A stretch of 64,000 nt of DNA from Parvibaculaceae bacterium (GCA_019636015.1 JAHBYJ010000001.1:806001-870000); one strand, 5' to 3'; positions 1-11,098 are shown, counted from the first letter of the stretch. Made by a program: numbers and translations. Notes: generated by a model not told the origin, from the sequence alone.

Positions 1-2924
<2,924 letters not shown>

Positions 2925-2934
2925 GGACCGGCCC

Positions 2935-3279
2935 ATGCCCGTGACGGCGGATCAGGCAAGGAAGATCGCGCTCTCGCTCCCCGAAGCGGTGGAGATGAGC
3001 CATTTCGACCAGCCTGACTTTCGCGTCCGCAAGAAGATATTCGCCTCGCTGCATGCGGCGGAGAAACGCGTGGTGGTGAAGCTCGGCCCGGAAGAACAGG
3101 CCATGCTTGTCGAAAGCGATCCGAAGGTCTTTGCGCCCGTGCCCGGCGGCTGGGGCCGGAAGGGCTGGACCCATGTGAATCTCGCAGCGGCAAATGCTGC
3201 TATCCTCCGGGAAGCGATGACGCGCGGCTGGCGCAATGTCGCACCGAAAACGCTCGTAAAGGCGTTCGACGCGGGCTGA
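2935..3279 (+). CDS. MmcQ/YjbR family protein
   Basis: Small (114 aa) protein of the MmcQ/YjbR family (double-wing/CyaY-like fold, often annotated DNA-binding, role unproven). Recognisable features are the opening ARKIALSLPEAVEMSHFDQP, the segment FRVRKKIFASL and the C-terminal helix with MTRGWRNVAPKTLVKAF. The gene follows pheT after 10 bases and precedes an enoyl-CoA hydratase by 20, so co-transcription is likely. Nothing in the sequence shows a substrate or a link to tRNA charging. Confidence 0.85.
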   Translation: MPVTADQARKIALSLPEAVEMSHFDQPDFRVRKKIFASLHAAEKRVVVKLGPEEQAMLVESDPKVFAPVPGGWGRKGWTHVNLAAANAAILREAMTRGWRNVAPKTLVKAFDAG

Positions 3280-3299
3280 CGCTCAGGGGAAGGGCATCG

Positions 3300-4124
3300 A
3301 TGGAACTGAAGACCATTCGCTACGAGATTGCCGATGGCATAGCCACGGTCATGCTCTCTCGTCCGAAGCGCCGCAATGCCTGGACGGGCCGCATGCATAT
3401 GGAATATCGCCATGTGCTGGAGCAGGCGGATAGAGATCCCGCGGTTCGCGTCATCGTGGTGACCGGCGATCCCGAAGGCGGCGCCTTCTGTGCCGGCGCC
3501 GACATGGCGGCGCTCGAAGGCCATTCCGAAAAGGGCCGCTATGACAGCGGCACCACGGAGGATATCGCAAGGCCCGGCTTCGGCGTCGCGCCGGAATTCG
3601 ATGCGACCTTCGCCTATCATTTCGGGCTGACGAAGCCTGTCGTCGCGGCGATCAATGGCGCGGCGGCGGGCATCGGCCTTGTGCTCGCGGCATTCGCCGA
3701 TCTGCGCTTCGCCGTGCCCGGCGCAAAATTCACCGCCGCGCATGGCCGCTTCAACTTCCCGGCGGAGTTCGGCCTCTCCTGGGTACTGCCCCGGATCGTG
3801 GGCCTGACGCATGCAAACGACATATTGCTCTCCAGCCGCGTCTTTACGTCCGACGAAGCCATGAGCATGGGCTTCCTGAACAGGCTCCTGCCGCCCGACG
3901 AGCTCATGCCCCATGTCATGGAGTATGCGCGCAAGCTCGCGGACGGCGTTTCCCCCGGCTCGCTCCGCGAGACGAAACGGCAGATTTACACCGACCTCCA
4001 CCGCGATGCCGCCACCGCCGTCACGGCGGCCGAAAGGCTCCTTGAAGAGATGATCAAGCACCCCGACTACAAGGAAGGGGTGAAAGCCTGGATGGAAAAG
4101 CGCAAGGCCGACTGGCGGGGCTGA
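3300..4124 (+). CDS. Enoyl-CoA hydratase/isomerase family protein
   Basis: Crotonase-fold acyl-CoA enzyme of 274 aa, acting in the cytoplasm on enoyl-CoA esters (fatty acid or aromatic acid breakdown). Oxyanion-hole segments are visible: GAFCAGADMAAL near residue 60 and NGAAAGIGLVLAAFADLRFA near 118-137. The segment FNFPAEFGLSWVLPRIVG carries an acidic residue at the usual catalytic region. The C-terminal trimerisation helices (MIKHPDYKEGVKAWMEKRK) are complete. Substrate cannot be inferred, and isomerase or dehalogenase members share this fold. It probably shares a transcript with the YjbR gene upstream; a separate promoter for lepA follows. Confidence 0.9.
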   Translation: MELKTIRYEIADGIATVMLSRPKRRNAWTGRMHMEYRHVLEQADRDPAVRVIVVTGDPEGGAFCAGADMAALEGHSEKGRYDSGTTEDIARPGFGVAPEFDATFAYHFGLTKPVVAAINGAAAGIGLVLAAFADLRFAVPGAKFTAAHGRFNFPAEFGLSWVLPRIVGLTHANDILLSSRVFTSDEAMSMGFLNRLLPPDELMPHVMEYARKLADGVSPGSLRETKRQIYTDLHRDAATAVTAAERLLEEMIKHPDYKEGVKAWMEKRKADWRG

Positions 4125-4154
4125 GGCCCCGAAAAGCCCTTCAAACCGCCGGAT

Positions 4155-4183
4155 TTGGCTTGGCCTCCCGCCAATGCTATATG
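4155..4183 (+). promoter_or_regulatory. Predicted sigma-70-type promoter of lepA
   Basis: A TTGGCT -35 box at 4155-4160 is separated by 17 bases from TATATG (4178-4183), which is preceded by TGC as in an extended -10. The predicted start of transcription is near 4190, and lepA begins at 4209. It lies in the gap after the enoyl-CoA hydratase. No promoter test is available here. Confidence 0.5.
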
Positions 4184-4208
4184 GGCGCCGACCGAAAGCG
4201 CAGGCCCC

Positions 4209-6011
4209 ATGACCGACCTCTCCCATATCCGCAATTTCTCGATCATCGCCCATATCGACCACGGCAAGTCGACCCTTGCCGACCGTCTCATTCAGCTTTG
4301 CGGGGGCCTGTCCCAGCGCGAGATGAAGGAGCAGGTGCTCGACAGCATGGAAATCGAGCGCGAGCGCGGCATCACCATCAAGGCGCAGACCGTGCGCCTC
4401 GATTACAAGGCCGCGAATGGCGAGATGTATGAGTTGAACCTCATCGACACGCCGGGCCATGTGGACTTCGCCTATGAGGTGAACCGCTCACTCGCGGCCT
4501 GCGAGGGTTCGCTCCTCGTCGTCGATGCGAGCCAGGGCGTGGAAGCCCAGACGCTCGCCAACGTCTATCACGCGCTCGATGTGAACCACGAGATCGTGCC
4601 GGTCCTGAACAAGATCGACCTGCCGGCGGCGGACCCCGAGCGGACGCGCCAGCAGATCGAGGACGTGATCGGCCTCGACGCTTCGGACGCGGTGGAAATT
4701 TCCGCAAAGAGCGGCATCGGCATCCCAGACGTGCTGGAAGCGATCGTGAAGCGCCTGCCCGCGCCCAGGGGCGATGCCAAGGCGCCCTTGAAGGCCATGC
4801 TGGTCGACAGCTGGTACGACGCCTATCTGGGCGTCGTCGTGCTGGTGCGCGTCATCGATGGCGAGCTGAAAAAGGGTCAGCGCGTCAAGATGATGGGGAC
4901 CGGCGGCACCTATACGATCGATCAGGTCGGCATCTTCCGCCCGAAAAAGGAAACGGTCGCAAGCCTCACGCCCGGCGAAATCGGCTTCTTCACCGCCTCC
5001 ATCAAGGAAGTGGCCGACACGCGCGTCGGCGATACGGTGACGGAGGAAAAGCGCCCCTGCGCCGAAGCGCTGCCGGGCTTCAAGCCCGCGCAGCCCGTCG
5101 TCTTCTGCGGTCTCTTTCCGGTCGACGCGGCGGAGTTCGAGGATCTGCGCGATGCGATGGGTAAGCTCCGTCTCAATGATGCGAGCTTCGAATACGAGAT
5201 GGAAACCTCCGCCGCGCTCGGTTTCGGCTTCCGCTGCGGCTTTCTCGGCCTCCTCCATCTCGAAATCATCCGCGAGCGGCTCGAGCGCGAATTCAATATC
5301 GATCTCATCACCACCGCGCCTTCGGTCATCTACCAGCTTCACATGGTCGATGGCTCGGTGAAGGAAATGCACAATCCGGCCGACATGCCGGACCCGACGC
5401 GAATCGACCATATCGAAGAGCCGTGGATTCGCGCGACGATCCTCGTGCCGGACGAATATCTCGGCGCCGTGCTGAAGCTCTGCGAGGACAGGCGCGGTTC
5501 GCAGATCGACCTCACCTATGCCGGCTCGCGCGCGATGCTCGTCTATCGCCTGCCGCTCAATGAAGTCGTGCTCGATTTCTACGACCGTCTGAAATCGGTG
5601 AGCCGCGGTTATGCGAGCTTCGACTATCAGATCGAAGGCTATGAGCATGGCGATCTCGTGAAAATGTCGATCCTCGTCAATGAGGAGCCGGTGGACGCGC
5701 TTGCCACCATCGTTCATCGCTCCCGCGCCGAGCAGCGCGGCCGTGTCATGTGCGAGAAGCTGAAGGAACTGATCCCGAAGCACCTCTTCAAGATTCCCAT
5801 CCAGGCCGCGATCGGCGGCCGCGTCATCGCGCGCGAAACGATTTCCGCGATGCGCAAGGACGTGACGGCGAAGTGCTATGGCGGCGACATCACCCGCAAG
5901 CGCAAGCTTCTGGAGAAGCAGAAGGAAGGCAAGAAGAAGATGCGTCAGTTCGGCCGCGTCGAGATTCCTCAGGACGCCTTTATCTCCGCCCTCAAGATGG
6001 ACGAGAACTGA
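4209..6011 (+). CDS. lepA: Translation elongation factor 4 (LepA, back-translocase)
   Basis: Ribosome-associated GTPase of 600 aa, the usual EF4 length. I start it at the ATG of [20 protein letters not shown]; an in-frame ATG 54 bases earlier adds residues foreign to the family and lies over the promoter. GTPase motifs: AHIDHGKST (residues 14-22), DTPGH near 80, and NKID in domain I. After the EF-G-like domains II, III and V comes the LepA-specific C-terminal domain (ending near [15 protein letters not shown]). A strong intrinsic terminator follows directly, so it is likely the last gene of its transcript. Confidence 0.97.
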   Translation: MTDLSHIRNFSIIAHIDHGKSTLADRLIQLCGGLSQREMKEQVLDSMEIERERGITIKAQTVRLDYKAANGEMYELNLIDTPGHVDFAYEVNRSLAACEGSLLVVDASQGVEAQTLANVYHALDVNHEIVPVLNKIDLPAADPERTRQQIEDVIGLDASDAVEISAKSGIGIPDVLEAIVKRLPAPRGDAKAPLKAMLVDSWYDAYLGVVVLVRVIDGELKKGQRVKMMGTGGTYTIDQVGIFRPKKETVASLTPGEIGFFTASIKEVADTRVGDTVTEEKRPCAEALPGFKPAQPVVFCGLFPVDAAEFEDLRDAMGKLRLNDASFEYEMETSAALGFGFRCGFLGLLHLEIIRERLEREFNIDLITTAPSVIYQLHMVDGSVKEMHNPADMPDPTRIDHIEEPWIRATILVPDEYLGAVLKLCEDRRGSQIDLTYAGSRAMLVYRLPLNEVVLDFYDRLKSVSRGYASFDYQIEGYEHGDLVKMSILVNEEPVDALATIVHRSRAEQRGRVMCEKLKELIPKHLFKIPIQAAIGGRVIARETISAMRKDVTAKCYGGDITRKRKLLEKQKEGKKKMRQFGRVEIPQDAFISALKMDEN

Positions 6012-6036
6012 GCGCGGGTCTGTCGCGCGACGAATA

Positions 6037-6070
6037 AAAAGGCCGCCCCTCCCCGGGCGGCCTTCTCATT
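6037..6070 (+). terminator. Intrinsic terminator after lepA
   Basis: A 10-bp perfect stem AAGGCCGCCC / GGGCGGCCTT (6039-6048 with 6055-6064) has a 6-base loop. A-rich sequence lies before it and TTCTCATTT after it. It sits between convergent genes and can serve lepA on the plus strand and the small membrane protein gene on the minus strand (A-run on the plus strand gives a U-run there). Confidence 0.8.
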
Positions 6071-6087
6071 TCCCCTCAGGGTCCTGT

Positions 6088-6384
6088 TCAGTCGCCGCGG
6101 CGCAGCAGGGCGGCAAGCCCCGCCACCACGATGCCGATAATGCCGAGCACGCCCCAGGCCGGGAAGGCCATGACGGCGGCGAGCGGGCCCTTCACGCCCT
6201 CCGGCGCATTTTCACCCGCAAAGGCATTGAACCCGTCGCGGCTTCCCTCATGCAGCATCCCCCAGAGATCGGCGAATGACCGCATGGTCACCTCGCGTGC
6301 TTCGAGCGACAGCAGCGCGTCCGATCCCAGCGCCATCAGCGCGGTGATGATGAAAAGAAGTCCGATCAGCCTTACAACAAACAT
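6088..6384 (-). CDS. Small two-helix membrane protein of unknown function
   Basis: A 98-aa protein that I do not recognise. It has two hydrophobic segments: an N-terminal one (about residues 4-24, LIGLLFIITALMALGSDALL) and a C-terminal one (about 68-92, with FPAWGVLGIIGIVVAGLAAL), ending in the positive stop RRGD. The loop between them (about 30-65) is polar. Codon use and length of open frame match its neighbours, and it ends at the shared terminator behind lepA. It stands alone between lepA and tRNA-Ser, so context gives no role. Confidence 0.7.
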   Translation of the reverse strand: MFVVRLIGLLFIITALMALGSDALLSLEAREVTMRSFADLWGMLHEGSRDGFNAFAGENAPEGVKGPLAAVMAFPAWGVLGIIGIVVAGLAALLRRGD

Positions 6385-6516
6385 GGCATGAGCCCCCCAG
6401 CCCTACGCAGTGATAGCGAAACCTGAACGCGAACGGTATCCGGATCGACTGTGCCAAACAAGCACACTTCTGAGAAGAGTTTGTGAGATCAAGGCGCTAG
6501 GGGGCGTTATCCCGGT

Positions 6517-6544
6517 TGATTCAGGCCTCTTGTTGCGTATAGTG
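6517..6544 (+). promoter_or_regulatory. Predicted promoter of tRNA-Ser
   Basis: TTGATT (6517-6522) and TATAGT (6539-6544) are separated by 16 bases. Transcription would begin near 6551, about 25 bases before the mature tRNA 5' end. The rest of the gap from 6385 to 6575 shows no gene. Confidence 0.5.
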
Positions 6545-6575
6545 CCGCCCACTTCGCCCGTCACGCGGGTGACCC

Positions 6576-6665
6576 GGAGGGGTGGCCGAGTGGCTGAAGG
6601 CGCACGCTTGGAAAGCGTGTATACGGGAAACCGTATCGAGGGTTCGAATCCCTCTCCCTCCGCCA
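6576..6665 (+). tRNA. tRNA-Ser (anticodon GGA)
   Basis: A 90-base class II tRNA. The acceptor stem GGAGGGG pairs with TCCCTCC (6655-6661), followed by discriminator G and an encoded CCA. The D arm has TGGCCGAGTGGCTGAAGG. The anticodon stem CACGC/GCGTG encloses loop TTGGAAA, giving anticodon GGA (reads UCC/UCU). The long variable arm (TATACGGGAAACCGTATC) and the T arm GAGGGTTCGAATCCCTC confirm serine. Confidence 0.97.
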
Positions 6666-6834
6666 ATCGAATTTCCCATAAAAATCAATAGTTTATGCGT
6701 TACCGGGCGGGCCGGGCAGCAGCATGCGGCCTCCCCCGAGGCGCGGCCCCTGTCGCGAAGCGCCGGGGTTGTCGCCCAAGTATGAGGCAGATTTGCTACA
6801 GCCTTGGCCGAAACATGGTTAACTCGGACTTCGG

Positions 6835-7392
6835 TCAGTTCGTACGGGTAATGGTGACCGCGCGGCGGGGCTTGAGGTAAGCCGTTTCGGTGAAGGTCAG
6901 CGTCTCCGTCACCACCGAACTCACTGGCGAGGAATAGCCATAGGTCACTTCGGTCATCACGACGCTCGTGCCCGGCGTGACGAGCCCGGCCGGCAGTGTG
7001 ACGGTGGAATTGACTGTGCGCGGCGCGATCTGGAAGCCGTCGCTCCAGGCGACCCGCGGCGAGCCCGAGGCGTTCGCCACCACGCTCGTGATGCGCACAC
7101 TGAGCGGACCGGTCGGGAAGGGAGAGAGAATGGCTGAGCTGGCGGAGAAGATATCCGTCATGTCGGCATTGCTGATGGTTGCCGCCTGCGCGGTCAGGTC
7201 GGCAGCCGTATAGGCGACCGCGGTCACGCGCCGGTTGGCTGTGAGCATGTTCGTCGCTTCCACCGAGCCGAGATAGAAAAGCAGCATCAGCGGCACGATG
7301 AGCGCGAATTCGACAGCCGCGAGTCCGGCGCAGTTGCGCGCGAAGCCCGAAAGGCCGAAGAGGCGTTTTCCTGTGTGTCGGAGATAGTCCAT
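6835..7392 (-). CDS. TadE-type pseudopilin / pilus assembly protein
   Basis: A 185-aa TadE-family protein, a minor pseudopilin of the Tad secretion system anchored in the inner membrane. The start chosen ([13 protein letters not shown]) leaves 25 bases after the upstream gene and has a GAGGG element about 10 bases ahead; longer in-frame starts run into the neighbouring gene. The hallmark is a short basic N-terminus followed by [20 protein letters not shown], with the conserved Glu at the start of the single membrane helix. The periplasmic remainder is beta-rich with many Ser, Thr and Val and no cysteine after the helix. Forms a two-gene operon with the TadE-like gene upstream. Confidence 0.85.
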   Translation of the reverse strand: MDYLRHTGKRLFGLSGFARNCAGLAAVEFALIVPLMLLFYLGSVEATNMLTANRRVTAVAYTAADLTAQAATISNADMTDIFSASSAILSPFPTGPLSVRITSVVANASGSPRVAWSDGFQIAPRTVNSTVTLPAGLVTPGTSVVMTEVTYGYSSPVSSVVTETLTFTETAYLKPRRAVTITRTN

Positions 7393-7417
7393 GCCGGCCA
7401 GGCCCTCGCCAGATGCT

Positions 7418-7972
7418 CTAGAGAATGTCGCCGAAAGGCTCATTGCGGAACGCGGCGCTCGCCGCGACGAGCCGCCCGCCGCCATCGAGATTGGAAAAGC
7501 CGGCAAGTGCCGGTGTCAGGACGCCCCAGGAGTAGTAGGCGCGCACCACCACGATGTCGCCTGCCGTGCCCGGCTGGAACACGGTGTTCTCCACCATGTT
7601 GCCGTTTGCATCGACCAGCGGCGGAAATGTCACGCCGCCGAAATTGCTGAAGTTGCGCACGTCGATGCGCAGCGTCGAGCTGCAGTTGCTGACGAGATGC
7701 ATCCTGCTGCAGACAAGGTCCCTGAACTGGTTCGGCGTCATGCCGCTGGTCTGCACCGAGCCGATGCGGATGAGGCGGCTGGCAGAGGAGACCGCGCTGT
7801 CGAGGTTCGACGTCGCGAAATAGACCACACAGGTCTCGATGGTCGCGAAGATGAGAAGGAAGAAGGGAATGGCAAGCATCGCGAATTCGACCGCCACATT
7901 GCCCTTCTTGTTCCGCCGGAAACGGGACAAGAACCGATTTCCGCGCGTCCCTTTCGGCAAATTTCCGTCCAT
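7418..7972 (-). CDS. TadE/TadG-type pseudopilin
   Basis: A second TadE-family protein (184 aa). After a basic leader ending in NKKG comes the signature NVAVEFAMLAIPFFLLIFAT (about residues 24-43), the membrane helix with the conserved VEF motif. It is followed by a helical region with SNLDSAVSSASRLIRIG, typical of TadE. Two cysteines (about residues 88 and 97, in LVCSRMHLVSNC) lie in the periplasmic part and could form a disulfide. First gene of a leftward pair with the TadE gene above, and divergent from the VWA/TadG-type gene, so all three probably function together. Confidence 0.85.
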   Translation of the reverse strand: MDGNLPKGTRGNRFLSRFRRNKKGNVAVEFAMLAIPFFLLIFATIETCVVYFATSNLDSAVSSASRLIRIGSVQTSGMTPNQFRDLVCSRMHLVSNCSSTLRIDVRNFSNFGGVTFPPLVDANGNMVENTVFQPGTAGDIVVVRAYYSWGVLTPALAGFSNLDGGGRLVAASAAFRNEPFGDIL

Positions 7973-8181
7973 ATTCCGACCTCGCGTCCGGAGTTCTCTC
8001 CGCAGTCTCCGTTGATAGCGCCGGGCCGGTTACCAAATGGTAAGCAGTTTGAATTTTCGCTTAGGCGTTTATGCCTTCTTAACGCCGTCCACCGTAAGAC
8101 TGGTCCGAACTCCCATTCAAGCCGGACGGGCCGACAGCGGCCTCACGGATCTCCGGCGGTACTGACGGGCGGAGAACATTC

Positions 8182-9495
8182 ATGCGGCGTCTCGGCACAT
8201 TTCTTCGCAGCTTCTTCGGCGACCGGCGAGGCAACTTCGCAATCATCTTCGCGCTGACGCTGACGCCTATCGCCGTTGCAGCGGCGGCCTCTGTCGACAT
8301 TTCCCGCGCCTATATCGTCGAGACGCGCCTCAAGGCCGCGCTCGATGCGGCGGCCCTCGCCGTCGGCACCGCAAGTGGCCTCTCATCCGCCGAAGTCCAG
8401 ACCCTGGCGCAGGCCTATTTCGACGCCAACTATCCGGAAGAAATCCTCGGCGTGCCGGGTACGGTCATCGTGGCGGACACGCCCACCACTGTGGATATTT
8501 CGGTTAAGGCCAAGCTTCCCACCACCATCATGGGCATCGTCGGTATCAAGTCGCTCGATGTCGGCGCAACCTCACAGGTCATGCGTCACGGCAAGAAGCT
8601 CGAGATCGTGCTCGTCCTCGACAATACCGGCTCGATGAACCAGGAAGGCCGCCTGACCGTTCTGAAAGCGGCGGCGAAGGACCTGATCGACACCGTCGCC
8701 AAATCGGCCCTCACGCCGGGCGACGTCCGCATCGCCATCGTTCCCTTTACGACCGATGTCAATGTCGGTGTCGCCAACAAGGACGCGAATTGGCTGAAAT
8801 GGACATGGACGCTTCCCACCCAGACCTGCACGACGACAGGCTCCGGCTCGAAGAAGACGACCACCTGCACCCAAGATGTTCGCACTGTTTCCAAGACCGG
8901 TTGGAAGGGCTGCGTCGTCGATCGCGACGAGAATTATGATGTCTCCATCGCACCGCCCATTGTGAGCAATAACGCCACGCTCTTTCCGGCGAACCACAAC
9001 GATATCTACAATAACCAGTGCAGTCTCCGCCCCATGGTTCCTTTCTCGACCGATTGGAGCATGCTCAAGAACGAAATCGACGGCATGGTTGCGGGCGGCG
9101 CCACCAATACGACGATCGGCTTCGTCTGGGGCTGGCAGATGCTGACCAATGGCGCGCTTCTCTCGAACGCTGCCGCGCCCGACCCGAAAAAGCTCGAAAA
9201 GGTGATGGTCTACCTGACCGACGGTCTCAACACCTATGACCGCGGCGGCATCGGCACCTGCAATGGCAGCTCCACCTGCGCGCGTGTCGATGCGCGGACG
9301 GAGCTTGTCTGCAACGGCATAAGGAGTGCGGGAATCACGGTCTACACGGTCCGCCTTGTGCAGGGTAACGCGACGCTTCTGCGCAACTGCGCGACAAATC
9401 CGAACATGTATTACAACGCGAACACGGCGGCCGATCTGACCAACGTCTTCAAGTCGATCGCCCAGGCTCTGTCGAACCTCCGCCTCAGCAAGTAG
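8182..9495 (+). CDS. TadG-type pilus protein with von Willebrand factor A domain
   Basis: A 437-aa protein with an N-terminal Tad-type anchor (DRRGNFAIIFALTLTPI, residues 14-30). A helical SVDISRAYIVETRLKAALDAAALA segment follows, then a VWA domain from about residue 138. The metal-ion site begins with LDNTGSM (146-152) and includes YLTDG (344-348). Between these lies a long insertion (about 200-290) with cysteines 216, 229, 244 and 280; further cysteines are at 360, 366, 377 and 403. Known TadG-VWA proteins are exported with Tad pili and linked to surface contact. Ends at a strong bidirectional terminator. Role as a pilus-associated adhesin or priming protein is inferred. Confidence 0.85.
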   Translation: MRRLGTFLRSFFGDRRGNFAIIFALTLTPIAVAAAASVDISRAYIVETRLKAALDAAALAVGTASGLSSAEVQTLAQAYFDANYPEEILGVPGTVIVADTPTTVDISVKAKLPTTIMGIVGIKSLDVGATSQVMRHGKKLEIVLVLDNTGSMNQEGRLTVLKAAAKDLIDTVAKSALTPGDVRIAIVPFTTDVNVGVANKDANWLKWTWTLPTQTCTTTGSGSKKTTTCTQDVRTVSKTGWKGCVVDRDENYDVSIAPPIVSNNATLFPANHNDIYNNQCSLRPMVPFSTDWSMLKNEIDGMVAGGATNTTIGFVWGWQMLTNGALLSNAAAPDPKKLEKVMVYLTDGLNTYDRGGIGTCNGSSTCARVDARTELVCNGIRSAGITVYTVRLVQGNATLLRNCATNPNMYYNANTAADLTNVFKSIAQALSNLRLSK

Positions 9496-9517
9496 AAACA
9501 TCGGGATCGTGGAAGAC

Positions 9518-9548
9518 AAAAAGGCCGCCTCGAGAGGCGGCCTTTTTT
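9518..9548. terminator. Bidirectional intrinsic terminator
   Basis: Stem AAAAAGGCCGCCT (9518-9530) pairs with AGGCGGCCTTTTTT (9535-9548) around loop CGAG, with U-runs available on both strands. It lies between the convergent VWA/TadG-type gene and the secretin N-domain gene. Confidence 0.85.
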
Positions 9549-9566
9549 CTATTCGGAAATAAGGGC

Positions 9567-10073
9567 TCAGCGCATGGTCGCTGTGCCGCCGCCGGAGCCG
9601 CTATCGCTGCCGCCTGCATCCGACTTGGCGCTGTTCATGCTGCTACCCTGCTGCATCAGCGTCTCGAAGGATTCGGCATCGTCGCCGATCACTGCAATGC
9701 GTTCGCAGCGCGGCGTGCAATTGTAGGAGTGCTGGCCCGTGCCGCGCGTCAGCGTCACGGCTGAGGTGCCCTGCGCCGTCACACTCAGCTTCATGTCGAG
9801 AATGGTCTTGCCATCGGCATCGAGCGCGACGAGGTTCGTCGTGCCGTAGTTCCGTCCCATCACATAGAGAAGCTGTGTGCTCTCGAGCGAGATATCGGCG
9901 ATCGCGGGATTGCCCACCATCACGGTCGCAGCCGGCTTCGCAAGCTGCAGCGGCCGCGTCTCGTTCATCGGCACCTTGAATTCCGATGCCATGGCGCCTG
10001 TCGCGAGAAGCGCGGCCATGCCGGCGCCAAGCGCCAAAGCGACGGTTGTCTTGTTCGTCTGGATTTTACGCAT
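9567..10073 (-). CDS. Periplasmic stand-alone CpaC-type secretin N-domain protein
   Basis: A 168-aa protein with a Sec signal peptide (residues 1 to about 30, ending ALLATGAMASEF) followed by a domain like the N-terminus of CpaC/RcpA. The region VPMNETRPLQLAKPAATVMV through YGTTNLVALDADGKTILD (about 34-95) parallels the one in cpaC downstream (ARDVLVSNPEIVDAVV / VGQTNAFFFNEAGQQILN). It lacks any secretin barrel. After the domain come two cysteines (NCTPRCER) and a Ser/Gly-rich tail. Related stand-alone domains occur beside tad loci in other alphaproteobacteria. It may assist or plug the secretin, which is inference. Confidence 0.75.
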   Translation of the reverse strand: MRKIQTNKTTVALALGAGMAALLATGAMASEFKVPMNETRPLQLAKPAATVMVGNPAIADISLESTQLLYVMGRNYGTTNLVALDADGKTILDMKLSVTAQGTSAVTLTRGTGQHSYNCTPRCERIAVIGDDAESFETLMQQGSSMNSAKSDAGGSDSGSGGGTATMR

Positions 10074-10199
10074 GTTTCAACCGCTTGTCTGGTGGCGCCG
10101 CGCGCCATTGGCCGAACGTCCGCAAGGACGGTGCTCGCACGACAGTAAGGCCGAACAGGTAAAGGATATGTTGACCGTAAGCCGGCTCGCACCCGCCTG

Positions 10200-10214
10200 T
10201 TAACGCGCACTTAA
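10200..10214. promoter_or_regulatory. CtrA-type binding site (TTAA-N7-TTAA)
   Basis: TTAACGCGCACTTAA matches the established CtrA consensus TTAA-N7-TTAA perfectly. It lies 44 bases before the Crp/Fnr-type regulator gene, in the divergent gap shared with the secretin N-domain gene. Binding is predicted, not shown. Confidence 0.55.
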
Positions 10215-10257
10215 AGCAGCGCGTCTAGCCTCCCATGGACTGATCAGGGAGTTCGAG

Positions 10258-10995
10258 ATGGCGCAGGATGCGGTGCAGGGCCGCGATATCACCGGGCGGG
10301 CGCACACGCTTGCCGGCATCGGCATTCTGGCGTCCCTGGCGCCCCGCGAACTCGCCCTGCTCGCCGCCGAATGCGAATGGCACAGCTTTGCGCGCGGCGA
10401 CATTCTTCTGAACCTCGACAGCGGAGACCGGCTCGACGGCGTGACCTTTGTGGTTGCCGGCAGTCTTCGCCTCGCCCGCAGCCTGGGGGGCGCGGGCCGC
10501 ATTTTCTATACAGACGTAAACGAGGGCGGCCAGTTCGGCGAAATGGCCGTCTTCGGCGTCGAGGAGGACGGGCTCTCGGTGGTCGCCCGCGAAGACGGCC
10601 TCGCGGCGACGTTGCCGGACGAGAGCTTCATCGGACTCCTCTCGCGGGAAGAATCCGTCTCGCGCGCGCTCCTCTGCCAATATGCGCGGCTCCTCCGGGC
10701 GAAGGAATCCTCCGTTCCGGCCCAGAGCGGCGCGACCGAGGGGACGGGCGCCCAGCGTCTTTATGGCGAGCTGCTGGCGCTTGCCGAGCCCTGGCGGAAT
10801 GATGAGGGGCGCGACTGCCTTCGCATCGCCCGCTTGCCCCGCCACCGCGAACTCGCGGCCCGCGTAGATACCACGGAAGAAGTAGTCGCCCGCGCCATCG
10901 CCGAACTCGTGCGAGAGGGCATCGCGCTGCGCGACTATCCGGGCCTCATCGTCGCAGACGAGGCGAGGCTCCGCGATCTTTGCGCATCCGCCTGA
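10258..10995 (+). CDS. Crp/Fnr-family transcriptional regulator
   Basis: A 245-aa regulator with an N-terminal cyclic-nucleotide-binding-type beta barrel (about residues 20-140), a dimerisation helix and a C-terminal winged helix (about 165-235, recognition region RHRELAARVDTTEEVVARAIAELV). The phosphate-binding cassette is degenerate. The GEMAVFG turn is present, but the Arg-Ser/Thr pair that grips cAMP in CRP is replaced (VEEDGLSVVA). No cysteine cluster for an Fe-S centre is at the N-terminus, so it is not an Fnr oxygen sensor. It sits in the middle of the tad locus with a CtrA-type site upstream and may regulate pilus genes (inference). Confidence 0.85.
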   Translation: MAQDAVQGRDITGRAHTLAGIGILASLAPRELALLAAECEWHSFARGDILLNLDSGDRLDGVTFVVAGSLRLARSLGGAGRIFYTDVNEGGQFGEMAVFGVEEDGLSVVAREDGLAATLPDESFIGLLSREESVSRALLCQYARLLRAKESSVPAQSGATEGTGAQRLYGELLALAEPWRNDEGRDCLRIARLPRHRELAARVDTTEEVVARAIAELVREGIALRDYPGLIVADEARLRDLCASA

Positions 10996-11083
10996 GGCTT
11001 GCCGGCTTCCTCCTGTATTCGCCGGCGATTGCGCTGCGCCCCCGGGGTGCTGGGCTCACCCCTCTCCCAGCATTGAAGGCGCT

Positions 11084-11098
11084 TTAACCCGGGATTAA
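11084..11098. promoter_or_regulatory. CtrA-type binding site (TTAA-N7-TTAA) upstream of the Flp pilin
   Basis: TTAACCCGGGATTAA, followed by CC, fits TTAA-N7-TTAAC exactly. It is 262 bases before the pilin ATG, in the 364-base gap 10996-11359 that holds no gene. In Caulobacter CtrA directly activates pilA; the same control is inferred here. Confidence 0.6.

Noticed and set aside
6817..6831. TTAACTCGGACTTCG as a third CtrA-type site
   Set aside because: Only the first half-site matches; the second is TTCG. It also lies behind the tadE pair, not before a gene.
6576..6834. tRNA-Ser as an integration site for a genomic island
   Set aside because: No integrase, no duplicated tRNA 3' end and no change in composition follows; the downstream genes are a normal tad locus.
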